Assembly: GCA_027475525.1 (NCBI GenBank)
Contig: JAMWFC010000116.1
Location: 1,921,826-1,985,825, forward strand
Direction of reading: 5' to 3'
DNA length: 64,000 nt
From: Macrolepiota albuminosa
Taxonomy: Eukaryota > Basidiomycota > Agaricomycetes > Agaricales > Agaricaceae
Below the pieces are notes generated by a model. That model saw only the letters and a list, made by a program, of their open reading frames with translations, was not told the origin of the DNA and made no database searches. Numbering within the stretch: the stretch's first letter is position 1; the number at the start of each line of letters is the position of its first letter. Position numbers and translations under genes: made by a program. This document shows, piece after piece, positions 1-12,385 of the stretch.

Positions 1-1010
1 CTCACTCCTACCCCTCTCCAGGCACCTCCAGTTAGGGCTGGCACACCCCCAGTCCCTCGCTTTGGGGCCTCCCCCCCAGTTCATGCCAATATTCCTCGCC
101 CAGCACTCTCAGACGCATTCAATGGTGACCGAGCGATAGGCGAGCGTTTCCTGCAGTCCTGCATCACCTATATTCAGCTCAGTGGTGAGGCTTTCCCCTC
201 TGACGCTCTCAAAATCGCTTGGGTTCTTTCTTACATGAAGTCTGGGCGAGCTTCAACATACGCGCTACGAGTCTTTCGACGTCCTGGAGGAGTAGAGAGT
301 TTTGGAAGTTGGGATCAGTTTGAGAAGGAGTTTCGGACAGAGTTCTTCCCCTTGGACCCTGCTAAGGTGGCAGCCCTCACTCTCCGAGATCCTCATCGAT
401 ATGGGCAGGGAAAGCGGACCCTAGATGAGTACATCGACTCCTTCAGAGCTCTTGCTGAACAGGCCTGTTATCCGGATGGTCTTCAGCTCTGTCTCACCTT
501 CCGAGATGGCCTCCTTCCCTCTCTCATGGATCGGATCGACAGCATGGCTGAGGGACGACCTGATGACACGAGTATCGAGACCTGGTATCAGGTAGCACGT
601 GATCAGTGGCAGCTCATGGAGTTACGACGTGAGCTCCATCGTGGAACTGCCCCTAGACCTGGTATCAGGTAGCACGTGATCAGTGGCAGCTCATGGAGTT
701 ACGACGTGAGCTCCATCGTGGAACTGCCCCTCGCTCCACTCCACAGGCATCCTTTTCTGCTCGTCATCCCATCCAGCCTTCTCTTCCATTTCGTGCTCCA
801 CCCCCAGCTCAGGTACCTGCAGCACGTCCTCTTCCTTTTGGAGTACCTATGGATGTCGATGCCTCTCGTCAACGTTCCTCCCTTCCTCTCCTCTGCCGTC
901 GCTGTGGAAAGCCTGGTCACTTCGCTCGGTATTGTCCCCAGGGGTTAGAGGTGCACTATCTCTCAGCTTCAGAGCAGGAGGAGCTCCTTCTCCAGCTCCT
1001 TGCTGCCTGA
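1..1010 (+). CDS. gag: Ty3/gypsy Gag (partial; broken by 77-bp duplication)
   Basis: The frame is open from base 1, so the start codon lies upstream of the window. The product contains a retrotransposon capsid-type domain (FLQSCITYI through the EYIDSFRALAEQA region) and, near its end, a CCHC zinc knuckle of the form C-R-R-C-G-K-P-G-H-F-A-R-Y-C, the nucleic-acid-binding part of Gag. The protein coats element RNA in cytoplasmic particles. The frame stops at 672 and resumes at 693-1010 only because a 77-bp segment is present twice (578-654 and 655-731). With a single copy the frame runs uninterrupted to the TGA at 1008. Gag and Pol are separate frames here with about 140 bp between them. Confidence 0.88.
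578..731. repeat. Exact 77-bp tandem duplication in gag
   Basis: Bases 578-654 are repeated exactly at 655-731. The duplication shifts the gag frame; removing one copy restores it. It has the same 77-bp offset as nine other duplications in this window, so it is most likely an assembly overlap. Confidence 0.95.
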
Positions 1011-1150
1011 GACGTTCGAGGAAACCCCTCCCCAGATGTACAGACTGAAGCAGAACCCCTGGAGGAGTCCTTGGGTCCTGTGGAAGCTGTAGCAGAACCA
1101 TCGGATGGGTCCTTTGGTTCGGCAGGGGAGGGTTTTCAATAGAGCGACGG

Positions 1151-4100
1151 ATGAGTTGTACACCTCCGCCGCCTGGTGCTAATCAGTTTACATGTCAATC
1201 AGTAGAGTCTTCTAATGTATCGCTCCCTACTCCTGATTCTCTGACTGAAACTGTAAGCACCCCCTCCGACGTACAAAATACCCCCTTGGTCCAAGCCTCC
1301 GCTAAGACTTCTTCTCCTCCTTCTCCTGTCCGACGACCACGTGTCCCAGCTTGGGAACGACGCCTTCCCCGTTGCTATGTTGTTGCTTCTACTCCCTCTC
1401 CCAACTCTCTGCATCTGAATGTGGAGATTGAGACAACTGACACTCAGCAGACTCGAAGCGTCATAGCTCTCTTGGACAGTGGCGCTACTGGACTCTTCCT
1501 AGACACCCGTTATGTGGAACAACACCGGCTCACTACCCGTCCCCTCTCTCACCCTATTCCAGTCTATAACATTGACGGTACGCTCAATGAAGCTGGATCC
1601 ATCCGCTTAGTAGTGGATTTAGTCCTTCGTTATCAGACTCATTTGGAGCGTGCAGTCTTTGCAGTTACCAGCCTAGGAAAGCAGGACATGTGGATTTAGT
1701 CCTTCGTTATCAGACTCATTTGGAGCGTGCAGTCTTTGCAGTTACCAGCCTAGGAAAGCAGGACATGATACTTGGGTTCTCCTGGCTGCGTGATCACAAT
1801 CCTGAGATTGACTGGGCCAAGGGTAAGGTGAGCATGAGCCGCTGCCCTCGACGGTGTTCCACATGTGCTAAGGAAGTGAGAGAGGAGCGCAGAGAGTCAG
1901 TCCGTGAGCGTGCTGCTATCCGGGCTTGCCGAGTTGGACACCTCCCCTTTGCAGACCTTGACCTACTGGATCCTCCTCCCTTGGTGTTCCCTTATAGAGA
2001 GGCCCTCTATGAGGACGTTCGAGGTGTAGTGAGTGAAGCCCAGATGGAAGATGGACGCGAGGGTGAATTTGGATGCGCTCCTGACCCAGAGTCTCCAGAC
2101 GAGGCTATCGAGACAGGTGATAGGATTTATGCAACTACATTACGACCTCCACCAACTGTAGCAGAGATCAGAGCTAGCCAAACTACCTCCCAGCGGCTAG
2201 CTCAGGCATTTGCTGCCAACTCTGCTCCTAAGTCGTTCCGAGATGCGGTTCCTCATCACCTGCAAGACTTTGAGGATGTTTTCTCTAAGGCATCATTTGA
2301 CTCCCTGCCAGAGCGTAAGCAGTGGGACCATGCAATTGAGCTTACACCCAATGCTGAGCCCTCTAGCTGCAAGGTCTACCCACTCTCTCCCAGAGAACAG
2401 GATGAGCTTGATGCCTTTTTGCAGGAGAATTTAGACTCTGGTCGCATCTGTCCCTCAAAGTCTCCGATGGCCTCTCCAGTCTTCTTCATTAAGAAGAAGG
2501 ATGGATCTCTACGTCTGGTTCAGGACTACCGAGTCTTGAATGCGATGACTGTGAAGAATCGCTACCCCTTACCACTCATTTCAGAGCTTGTCAACAACCT
2601 CCGAGGTGCGCGCTACTTTACCAAGTTGGATGTCTGCTGGGGCTACAACAATGTGCGCATCAAAGAAGGAGATGAGTGGAAGGGAGCATTCCGAACAAAT
2701 CGTGGACTCTTTGAACCTCTGGTAATGTTCTTTGGCCTCACTAATAGCCCTGCCACCTTCCAGACCATGATGAACGACATTTTCCGAGACCTCATAGCGG
2801 AAGGTGTTGTGTGTGTATACCTCGACGATATTCTCATCTATACCAAGACTCTAGAGGAGCATCGTTGGATTACACGCATCGTACTGGAACGTCTTCGCCA
2901 GCACCAGCTCTATCTTAAGCCAGAGAAGTGTGAGTTTGAGCAGACTAAGGTTGAATATCTTGGACTAATCATCTCTCATGGAATGGCTGAGATGGACCCA
3001 GTCAAGGTGGCTGGTGTAGCGGAGTGGCCAGAGCCTAAGAACAAGAAGGAGGTTCAGGCCTTCCTGGGTTTTACCAACTTCTACCGGAGGTTTATTCAGG
3101 ATTTCTCACACCATGCCCGGCCCCTCTTCGATCTCACCACTAAGGACACTCCTTGGCACTGGGATGCAGCACAGCAGACAGCCTTTGATGCCCTCAAACA
3201 GGCAGTCACTTCAAAGCCTGTCCTTATATTCCCAGATGACGACTCTCCCTTCCGTGTCGAAGCTGATAGCTCAGATTTTGCTACTGGGGCCGTTCTCTCT
3301 CAACAGTCAAGGGAGGATGGTAAGTGGCATCCTGTGGCTTTCTACTCCAAGAGTCTCAATGCCGTGGAGCGAAATTATGAGATCCATGACAAGGAGATGC
3401 TAGCTATCATTTGGTCATTTGAGGAGTGGCGACATTTCCTTGAGGGTGCCAGGCATAAATTCGAGGTGTGGACTGATCACAAGAACTTAGAGTACTTTCG
3501 GACGGCCAAGAAACTCAACCGCCGACAGGCTCGATGGTCCTTGTATCTGGCCAACTTCGACTTCTCTCTGCATCACAAACCGGGACGGAGCATGGGTAAG
3601 CCAGATGCGCTTTCTAGGCGAGCAGACCATGGTTCAGGAGCTAGTGACAATGACAATATTGTACTTCTGAAGCCAGAACTATTTGCTATCCGTGCTCTAG
3701 AAGGTGTGGTTGGCCAGGGAGAAGAAGTGAGCATCCTTCGAAACATCCGACGAGGTAACCGGGAGGGCGCTCAAGAAGATCTGGTAGCTAAGGCTGCCAT
3801 GGCCTTGCATGCTCGAGAGAAAGCTGGAGTGAAGTCTGTCCGCACCGACGAGTGGTCTCTGGAGAATGGTCTTCTCACCTTCCGGGGACGCATTTATGTT
3901 CCCAACCTGCCAGACCTCCGGAGGCGGATTGTGGAGCAGCATCATGACTCTCGAGTTGCAGGACATCCTGGCAGATGGAAGACACTGGAGCTGGTTTCGC
4001 GGAATTACTGGTGGCCTCAGATGTCACGGTATATTGGCTCTTACACCTCCACCTGTGATCTTTGCCTTTGGACTAAGCCTCGTCGTCAGCCTCTTATGGG

Positions 4101-5286
4101 ACAGCTTCATCCATTGCCTATCCCAGCTGAGCGTTGGAGTGTGGCCTCAGTAGACTTCATTGTTGAGTTACCTGATTCTCATGGATATGATGCGATCATG
4201 GTGGTAGTGGATCTCTGTGGCAAGCGTGCTCATTTTATTCCAACACACACTACTTGCTCAGCCATGGGCGCTGCCAATCTGTACCGGAAGCATGTCTGGA
4301 AGCTCCATGGGTTGTCAGATGCTTATGTCTCAGACCGTGGACCTCAGTTTGTGGCAGAGTTTACGAGAGAACTGTATCGCCTCCTCCATGTCAAACTCCA
4401 CACCTCCACAGCCTACCACCCCCAGTCTGATGGCCAGACTGAGCGTGTCAACCAGGAGCTAGAGCAGTATCTCCGGCTCTTCTGCAATGAACGACAGGAT
4501 GACTGGGACGATCTATTACCAGAGGCAGAGTTCCAGTACAACAACCGTGTACACGCTGCCACCCAGATGTCTCCTTTCCTTCTAGATACTGGTCGACATC
4601 CTCGGATGGGATTTGAGCCTCGTGGACGACCTTCAGAGAATGAAGCAGTCAATGAGTTCATAGATCGGATGAAGGCAGCCCAGGAGGAGGCCAAGGCAGC
4701 TTTAGCTAAGGCAAAGGATGACATGGCCCGCTACTACGATCGTGGACGAACTCCAGCCCCCAAGTACAAGCCTGGAGATCGAGTCTACCTGGATGCCTCT
4801 GACATTGCCACTACCCGACCTTCTCAGAAGCTCTCTCACCGTCGTCTAGGCCCCTTCCCTATAGTAAGACAGGTAGGCCCACTTGCCTATCGACTCAAGC
4901 TGCCTAGTGGAATGAGTCGACTCCATCCAGTCTTCAATGTGGTGAAGCTTTCTCCAGCCCCAGAGGATCCAATTCCAGGTCGACGTCCACAGCCACCTCC
5001 ACCACCAGTTCTGGTAAACAACCAAGAAGAGTACGAAGTGGAGCGGATCCTAGACAGCCGACTCTTTAGGAATAAGCTTCAGTTCAAGGTCAAGTGGAAG
5101 GGCTATGGAATCGAGGACGTTTCCTGGGAGCCACAAGAGAATGTCCATGCCCCTGCCTTGGTCCGGGAATTCTATCAACAGCATCCTGATGCTCCTCGGG
5201 CAATCAGAGGCCTCTATTCCCTTTCCAAAGTAGACCAGGCCATCCAGAACTACTTCTATCCAGCACGTCGAGACGCCGCACTCTAG
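1151..5286 (+). CDS. pol: Ty3/gypsy Pol polyprotein (PR-RT-RH-IN-chromodomain; interrupted by 77-bp duplication)
   Basis: Starts at ATG 1151, the first Met after the gag stop. Protease active site ALLDSGATGLF lies near 1470. Reverse transcriptase carries the catalytic box VYLDDILIY near 2816. RNase H follows with the motif VEADSSDFATGAV. The integrase has an HHCC zinc finger (H-H-D-S...C-D-L-C) near 3935-4065, and a DDE core with DFIVELPD, VSDRGPQF and a glutamate in GQTERVNQELE. A chromodomain (YEVERILDSR...VKWKGYG...SWEP) occupies about 5032-5140 and probably steers integration to heterochromatin. The frame breaks at 1699 and restarts at 1690 because the 77-bp block 1613-1690 is repeated; otherwise it is intact to the TAG at 5284. 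The enzymes copy element RNA into DNA and insert it. Confidence 0.93.
1613..1767. repeat. 77-bp-offset tandem duplication in pol
   Basis: Bases 1613-1690 match 1690-1767 exactly (offset 77). It splits the protease region of pol into two overlapping frames that join without loss if one copy is removed. Confidence 0.95.
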
Positions 5287-5294
5287 AGGGGGGG

Positions 5295-5815
5295 TGATGT
5301 CAGGGGACCCCTCATTCCCTTCTTCTTTCACTCCTGATTTCTTCACTCTCCTTTCATTCACTTCCTTATTTCTTCTACCATTCTCTCATTTTGCTGTTAC
5401 TACTTCTTCAACACTATCTGTTGGTACTATTCTCAACCTTTGAGGTGCTCTGGTTCTTTAGCTATCACTCAGACAAGTGTGGGCCCTTCAGCACTGCTCC
5501 AGGCTGCTTAGATAAGCCGGAGTTTGCCTTTCTGACTTCTAAAGTCCGGAGTTTTCCTCCCTTGTTTGCACACTTGTTTGGTTAGTCAATTTTCGAGTTT
5601 TTAAGGTTTTGTTGTACTGTACAGTTGTTTCCCACGCTTCAGAGGCCCCAGAAGCGTCCAACCTGGCATAGGGAATCCCCAGACTTGTTCTCTTTGGATC
5701 TCCCTCTGCCAGGTGAGTAGCTACCTTGATATTGTCAGTATATATTCTAATACACTTTGGATCTCCCTCTGCCAGCTGTGTGACTGAGCCACAGCCTCTA
5801 GAGGTCGCCCTTACA
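5295..5815 (+). repeat. 3' LTR of the Ty3/gypsy element (right edge tentative)
   Basis: A polypurine tract (AGAGGGGGGG, 5285-5294) directly after the pol stop codon primes plus-strand synthesis, so the LTR begins right after it, at TGATGTCAGG. Candidate ends are the CTTACA near 5815 or later ACA motifs near 5966 or 6010; without the 5' LTR the choice cannot be settled. The right part contains a 21-nt direct repeat (5692-5712 and 5755-5775). Confidence 0.6.
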
Positions 5816-7894
5816 AATATGAACACTAAGTGTAACTGTATTCCAATAAATTACAATTTGTTTTCTATCTACATGTTCAGTAGCTATCTTTTATACTATG
5901 TGCTACTGTATTTAGAAAACAAGTCCATCTGCAGTGCTACCAATTAGTACTTCTTCTTATAGTTACAGCTAATAGTGACCTGTCAATCAATGATCAGCAG
6001 CACATAAATGACAGTGACCAATAGCATTATAGCTTATTAGCCATGGCGATTTCAGAACTACTTAAAATTGTATAAGTCTGCTCACTTTTTATTACAAGTC
6101 TGATTGGCCAGGATACCCTGGGATATGGTCAGAAAAACCTCAACAGACACTATAATCCAGAAGCACTATCTCTGGCACTAAACATTGCTCCTCTTTCCAA
6201 TAGGCCAGAGTGCTCCTGTCAACATTAATTCTTATCCTTCTGATTGAGGTGCCTCAACAATTAGCAGTGCCTAATGCTATTCCTTTCCAGAACTGATTGG
6301 AGTTTGGTCAAAGTCACTTCCCTGTAGTCGTACTAGTACTATCTCTTCATGAGTCCTGAGTCTCCTAAGTTCTTGAAGTCAATGAATGGTGAATGGTGGT
6401 TGAGACTGCTAAGTGAAGCCTGTATTAAAAGTTGCTAGCCAGAGATGCCCTGAGTCAATGAAGGTCACTTGAGTTTCCAGACTTGACAAATGTTGCTAGG
6501 CCTATAATGTCCCTTGATGCACTCAGTTTGAGCAGAAGCTTATCAGCATTTTGGGCTACAATAAACACATTAATAGCATTGTGGAGTGACCACATTTTGA
6601 CATTCAACATGCATTATTTAAAGCTGTAGATAGAGATGAGAGTTGCTGGAGTGAAGCAACCTACTTGGTATTATGATCAGAACAAATAACTGTGTGTAAA
6701 AAGATAGGTTGTTCACCTTATTATGCTGCTATGGAAACTCATTCCTTGCTGCCAGCAAACATTGTAGAGGCAACATATTTGCAACTACCACTTAACTCCA
6801 TTCTTTTGTTTACCAATCTAATTGCAAGACACACTATAGACCTATAATGCTGTATGGAGGAGCTCAAGTGCTTATATGAAACCATGTTGCTAGGCAGCAC
6901 TTTGATTTGAAAAAGAACATAGTGCTACAATTTGCAACTACAACTTTACTACAGGAGTACTGGTTCTAATATGTAACTCAAAAATAGAAGTAACACATAA
7001 CAAGAAGATGTGTTCTTGATATTTAAGCCCACTTATTGTCATCTTCCACAATAGAGGTGCTTATGTGCTCTGTAAATTGGATAGATCTGTGTTACACCAG
7101 CCAGTAGCTGCATTTTGACTCATCTCATACTTGGCATATGAGAAAATTTTCTTACCTCTGGCTGCTTTGGATATTAATACTGCTAGACTTTGCAAGTTAG
7201 AAGAAACTGAGTTAGTAAATGATGATGAAATAGCTCTAGATAGCAAGAAAGATCAATGATCAAGAATTAATGGCCACATGATGAAAAGCACTAGAATCTA
7301 GTGCTGGTTGTGCAAAGAAGACAGGAAGAAAACAGTAACTTTGACCTAGTTAAATACAACAAATACAAATAGTCTAGCAAAGACTATGATATAACTAGAA
7401 TTGGAAATGCCCCTGGGAGAATTAGATGCTAGTACCTGGCTGCATGGAAAGACAGATGCTGAATTGGCAGCAGCCCTTAGAGCTATAACCAGTCATACAG
7501 CTTCAGGAACAAGAAGCAGCAAGGACAACCAATGAAGAATCTATAAAACAAACATTCTGGTGTTACAGAGGGCAGTTAGCAATAGAACTTACAACTTGTT
7601 GATCTCAGTTAATAATTCATCAAGTGTCTGAAGGTTGCAAGTGATAGGGTGCTTTAGGAGGCCTATTGTTAGCAAAGAAAGGAATGACAGCCACATACCC
7701 CCTCCAAAGAATTCAGTGTTTCTATAAGCCAAAGAGTAACCAAGATGTGAAAATCTAGATACCAATGGCAGAGTAGCAGAATACTTTGGAAATAGTGCCA
7801 AATACCCTCTAAAGGGAGTGATGCAAAGAAAAGTTCCAGGTGATTGATAATGACAGCAGGAGTCAAGGAAGGATTTTTAAAGACACAATAAGTG
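5816..7894. other. AT-rich gene-free stretch
   Basis: No credible coding region is visible; open frames are short and many stops occur on both strands. Base composition is visibly more AT-rich than the genes to the right. It sits between an intact Ty3 element and a decayed Ty3 copy, so it is probably old, mutated transposon sequence, but I could not align it to a particular element. Confidence 0.6.
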
Positions 7895-8900
7895 AAGAGT
7901 ATGCCTCCATTGCCTAGTGCTAATCAGTTTACATGTTTGTCAGTAGAAGAGACCAATACTATCCCTGCCAACAACTCTATCACTGCAACCATAAGCACTC
8001 CTTCTGACATATCCAAGATTCCTCCAAGTAAATTCTTATCTCCTCTGATCATATCCTGACCATGTATGCCTGCCTGAGAATGCTGCCTCCTTTGCTATTA
8101 CATTGTTGCAGGCACTCCATCCCCAACTTGCTCTAGCTCAACATGAAAATTGAAACTATGGACACCTAACAGACCTGGAGTGTAGTAGCCCTCCTTAACT
8201 CAGAGGCCACAAGACTATTCCTAGACACCAACTATGTGGAGCACCAATGGCTGACCACTTGACTCCTTTCCTTCCTGATTCCAGTCTACAACATTGACAG
8301 CACTCCTAATGAAGCTAGCTCCATTTGCTCTATAGTGGACCTAGTCCTGCACTACCATTCTCATGTGGAGCATGCCACTTTTGCTGTTACTAGCCTTAGA
8401 AAACAAAATATAATTCTGAGATTCTCCTGGCTCTAGGAGCACAACCCAGAGATCAACTAGATCAAGAAAAAGATAAGTATGAGCTGATGCTTCTGGTGCT
8501 GTGCCACCTGCATGCAGGAGGCAAAGAAGGAGCAGTGCACTGCAGTTCAAAAATATGCAGCTATTTGAACATGCCAGGTGGATCACCTCTTCTTTGTCAA
8601 TCTTGACCTGCTGGATCTCCAACTCCTGGTGTTCCCTCCTAAAGAGGCCCTCTACAAGGATGACAGGCATGGGCAGGAAAGAGAACACAAAAGAGAGTTC
8701 TTACTAGCCTGAGACCTGGAGCTCCTAGACAAGGCTATTGAGGTGGGCAACTGCATCTATGCCACTATCCTGCAAGCCCTGGAGACCACAGAGAAGATTT
8801 GGGCTAGCCAGATGACAGTCAGTGTTTGTAGATCTGTCAGTGCACCATCATCTCAATGAAAAGACAGGTTTTGAGAGTAAGAAGTGTTTTTGAAGGCCTC
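7895..8900 (+). pseudogene. Decayed copy of the Ty3/gypsy protease region
   Basis: Aligns by eye, collinearly, with about 1151-2300 of the intact element in this window. Shared landmarks include CTAATCAGTTTACATGT near 7920 (1180 in the intact copy), the block around ACAACATTGAC near 8290 (1570), TTCTCCTGGCT near 8423 (1776) and AAGTATGAGC near 8474. Many in-frame stops and small gaps are present. Differences are rich in C-to-T and G-to-A changes, for example TGG to TAG, as expected for methylation-linked decay. It is not coding now. Only the Pro/early Pol part is recognisable; RT and integrase are absent. Confidence 0.85.
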
Positions 8901-8996
8901 TGCATGGACAAGCAGGCATGCTCACAGTTCTTCAAGTCACCAGCAGCTGTTCCCGATTCAATGCCATGGTGTTGGCAGAGGTTGGGTCAGGAACAG

Positions 8997-9017
8997 TACA
9001 GTGCACGTGGTCACTTC
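8997..9017 (+). repeat. Left terminal inverted repeat with TA target duplication
   Basis: TA at 8997-8998 followed by CAGTGCACGTGGTCACTTC. Perfect inverse of the right end at 13047-13067. Confidence 0.85.
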
Positions 9018-9336
9018 CCATTCACTGAGTTGGCAGGAAACAAACAAAAACATATAAACTCTAACTATATTTTTTCCTCACAAATAATAGTCACAAAAAC
9101 ACTTTAATTCAGCTTAGATATGATAGTTCTATCATTGATGTGCTCCCCAAGACGATTGGTAAAGTTTTGGTTTTTTGTCAACCAGAAAAGTGAAACAAAT
9201 CCTATTACATAATCATTAGGGTTATGTATATGGTAATTCCCTTTATGGCAAGCCCAAAAAGACATCCATCTTTGTTAAATCTTCATCAAGCACGGTTGAT
9301 AATGTTAACGTCCATCATAATATTCCCTGGTATGCG

Positions 9337-12300
9337 TCAATGAGATGTATATTTCTTCACTGCATAGGCTGCTTGCTTGATATTCAGTCCATGTCTATGC
9401 AAAACAGACATTAGTATGTAATAAAAAAGTATGCCAGCCTATATACAACACATACTAATATGCATCCAAATATCTCCAGCAATGGTGGAAGTATTTTTGG
9501 ATATTTTGCACTGTGACTGTATCCAAGCATTCTGGTATCAATTTTTTGGCTGTTTGGAAGGTTCCATCAGCAAGTTCTTGGAAACCTGAGGAGTAAAAAT
9601 TAATATAAGTGGAAAGAAAAATTAAAAGAGATCTTGAAAAGAAAATTGAAATAATCAGCACTTATGTCGCTTTGCTTGTCCCCATACCATTTTGATAGGA
9701 TTAAGCTTACAATGAAATTTAGGAAGAAAAAGGCATTTATGTCCAGCATGCTCAATGATAAGTTGAAGCAGTGGCTTCTCTTTGCAGAAATCTTCTTCCA
9801 ATAAAAGCACATGTTGCATGCAGCAGTCCCTAGATCTGTCCACATCCTGAGCATCCATCTTGGAGATACCTCACATCTCAAGTTTTGAAGTATCCACACC
9901 TTTGATTTTATCTTCCTTTGCCTTTGCTGCCTGAATGGCTGCCTCACAAGCAACCTGAGACAATTTACATGTTGCACAAATTGCAACTAACCCCCTACCA
10001 TGCTTTCTTTCAAGTGCTGAAAACAGACCATGTTCACGAAGTACCTGTTCCATACTCTTCAGCTTACCAGCAAGAGAATTCCCCTCTTTATCAACTCCTT
10101 TGTAATCAGGAGAGAAAACCATTGACTGATATTCACCTGTAGATGGAATATATGTATCATGCATGATGGGCTGCTTTCCACCAGGCCCACGATTCATCTT
10201 GTATGCTAGAAGCACATCTGAAGAATATGCTTCATGAGCAGAGGAACAGTCAAAGATGAATACGGCAATGCCATTGAAGTATTTGGCTTTGAAGATTTCA
10301 ATAGCATCTTTTATCTTAAAAAAAGATTAAGTTTTGAATCAAGTGTTTCATAGGACATCTTATCTGAGCAAGTAATTGAGGCATATCCTACCAAGGATTA
10401 TAGTTGGCACCAGGATAAATAATACAACGAGCATCAAAGATTTTGACACAATAGCGTGAAAATGGAGTAGAAAGTGGTAGTGGTGTCCATTCTTCATTAT
10501 GTTCAGCAAGATAGTGGGCATTGTGGAAGTTCCATTTCTTGTTCAATTTCAAATGGTGTAAGGCAAAGCCTTCCACAATGCTCAATAATAAAATTGAAAA
10601 TATGCACAATGCGACCATGATTCTTACTTCTGAGTAGTTGCTCTCCCTCCTTCATCCAGACATAATTATCTAGATCATTTGCATGTAGACATGTTTCATC
10701 ATGATAGATTGAGTAATGAATCTTTTCACCTTCTGATAGATTCGGTGGGACCTCAATGCATTCAGATTCCTCATACATATAGCAGAAACTGAAGACAATC
10801 AGCATTTATAAAAGTAAGTTGCAAGAAATTTCACTGACAGAAGTACTGATGCATATATATAATTGATAAATTCTTTCTAGGCTGTGACAACATCCTCACG
10901 CTTATGCCCATCAACATACACACCCTTTTGAACTCAGGATAGTGAAAAACCAAGGCCAGAAAAGGGCAGTGGATTCACTGATTGTCTTCTCAATCCCTAG
11001 TTCTGGCAATAAAAAATTGTTTACATATCTGCACAACTTAGTGGGGCGCATCTGTAAGTACCAAAGTGTCAAAATGTGAAATATAGGAAATAAATAATGA
11101 CTTACTTGTCCATTAAATCCACCTTTCTCATAAGGAAGTACACCTTTTACCCAGATTTGGAGTGCAGATGAGACCTTTAGGAAGTTAAGTAATGAATCAT
11201 GATGAGCTCCCTTACCCTGTTGCTTTTTAAGAAGCTCACCTGTTCGAAGCAAATGGTTACTCATAGTGTGAAGTTTCTTTGCAAAATGTGGTCCCTGGCC
11301 ACACTGTGCTGCCACAGACTTGCTTGCATCCATGATAGAACGTATCTTTGATATTTGTAGACCCACCCAGTGTCGTGCATTTTGAGGGCATGATTTAAGT
11401 CGTTTTCGATAGCTCTTGACATCTTTTGAAAGCTTGAAACAAAGGTCATTATATTGACAAAGACCCTCAAGTTCTATAAGCACATTGGCAGCAGACTGGT
11501 CAGTAATGAGAGTCTTCTTATTCTTGAGTTCCTTCTCTTTAGCCTTGATGAGATGCTTGAGCTTCAAATAAATTATGCTTAGATCATTTGATTTAGTGGT
11601 GCTGATCAGGGTGCTGTTTGTAGTGTCTATGTTGACAGACTCTTCCTCAGTGAGAGATGGTGGCAGTAGGCCTGCAGCAAACTCATTGACTCTGATGGTC
11701 TATGAAAAAACACATTTATCAGCAATGATCAGCTTCTGAAGCTTAATTTTTGAGTTTACCTCATTGATCAAACCCATGGGCACAATATCTACATCCATAC
11801 CAATGGACTCGTCAGCTGTTACATTCATGAAACTTGCATGAGAACCCTCCATCTGTGGGGAAAGTTCACTCAGAATCTGTAAATACCAGATTTGTTGAGC
11901 TATTGACACTGAGCTGACAGAAATTTTCTTGCCTCGATATTAGAGTCTTCTGCCTCTAATTCCTCCCAAGCATCAAGAATTTCTGTTGTGTTACCTTGGG
12001 CATCACTTTCTGAAAGAATGAGGCTACACTTGGTTGCATTGCTATTGCTCATGCTTTTTTGGTTTTTCCATTTTAGATGTGCCAGGCTGTGGTGCGTGAA
12101 ATTTTAGATGGCTTGTCTGGCATGATATCAGCATTCTTGCATCTCAATCTGCGCTTCATACCCTATATAATTTGTCAGAATATTACTTCTGGACTAGATA
12201 TATGCTATAGATACCAAATCATTGGCCTCAACATCAGAACTGTCACTGGATTCCTGTTCACTGATGTATGTCGGGTCGGACACCAAGGAAGGATCACTAA

Positions 12301-12385
12301 GCCATTGCTTTGGAACATCTTTGCCATGTTTGACAGCTTCTCAATGGAGTGCAGCTTCACGCTTGTGTCCTTTGACTTTAGGCAT
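9337..12385 (-). pseudogene. DDE-superfamily (Tc1-like) transposase, inactivated
   Basis: A multi-exon minus-strand gene beginning MPKVKGHKREAALH near 12385 and ending KQAAYAVKKYTSH with a TGA at 9337-9339. The first catalytic Asp lies in YHDETCLHAND, the second in FIFDCSSAHEAYSSD near 10250, and the C-terminal block reads FLPKFHCKLNPIKMVWG near 9700. Related mushroom proteins as I know them have Glu in that block (HCELNPIE), so both Glu positions appear changed to Lys, which removes the third catalytic acid. Codon 15 is a TGA stop (12341-12343), probably from Trp TGG. Both kinds of change are G-to-A. The gene fills the transposon between its inverted repeats. Confidence 0.8.

Larger units (their letters stand above)
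1..5815 (+). mobile_element. Ty3/gypsy LTR retrotransposon, 5' end outside window
   Basis: Domain order along the strand is Gag with a CCHC zinc knuckle, aspartic protease, reverse transcriptase, RNase H, integrase with an HHCC finger and DDE core, and a C-terminal chromodomain, followed by a polypurine tract and an LTR. This order (RT before integrase) defines Ty3/gypsy, and the chromodomain places it with the chromoviruses. The window begins inside gag, so the 5' LTR and primer-binding site are missing. Apart from two 77-bp duplications the frames are open, which suggests a young copy. The right edge is uncertain because only one LTR is visible. Confidence 0.93.
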
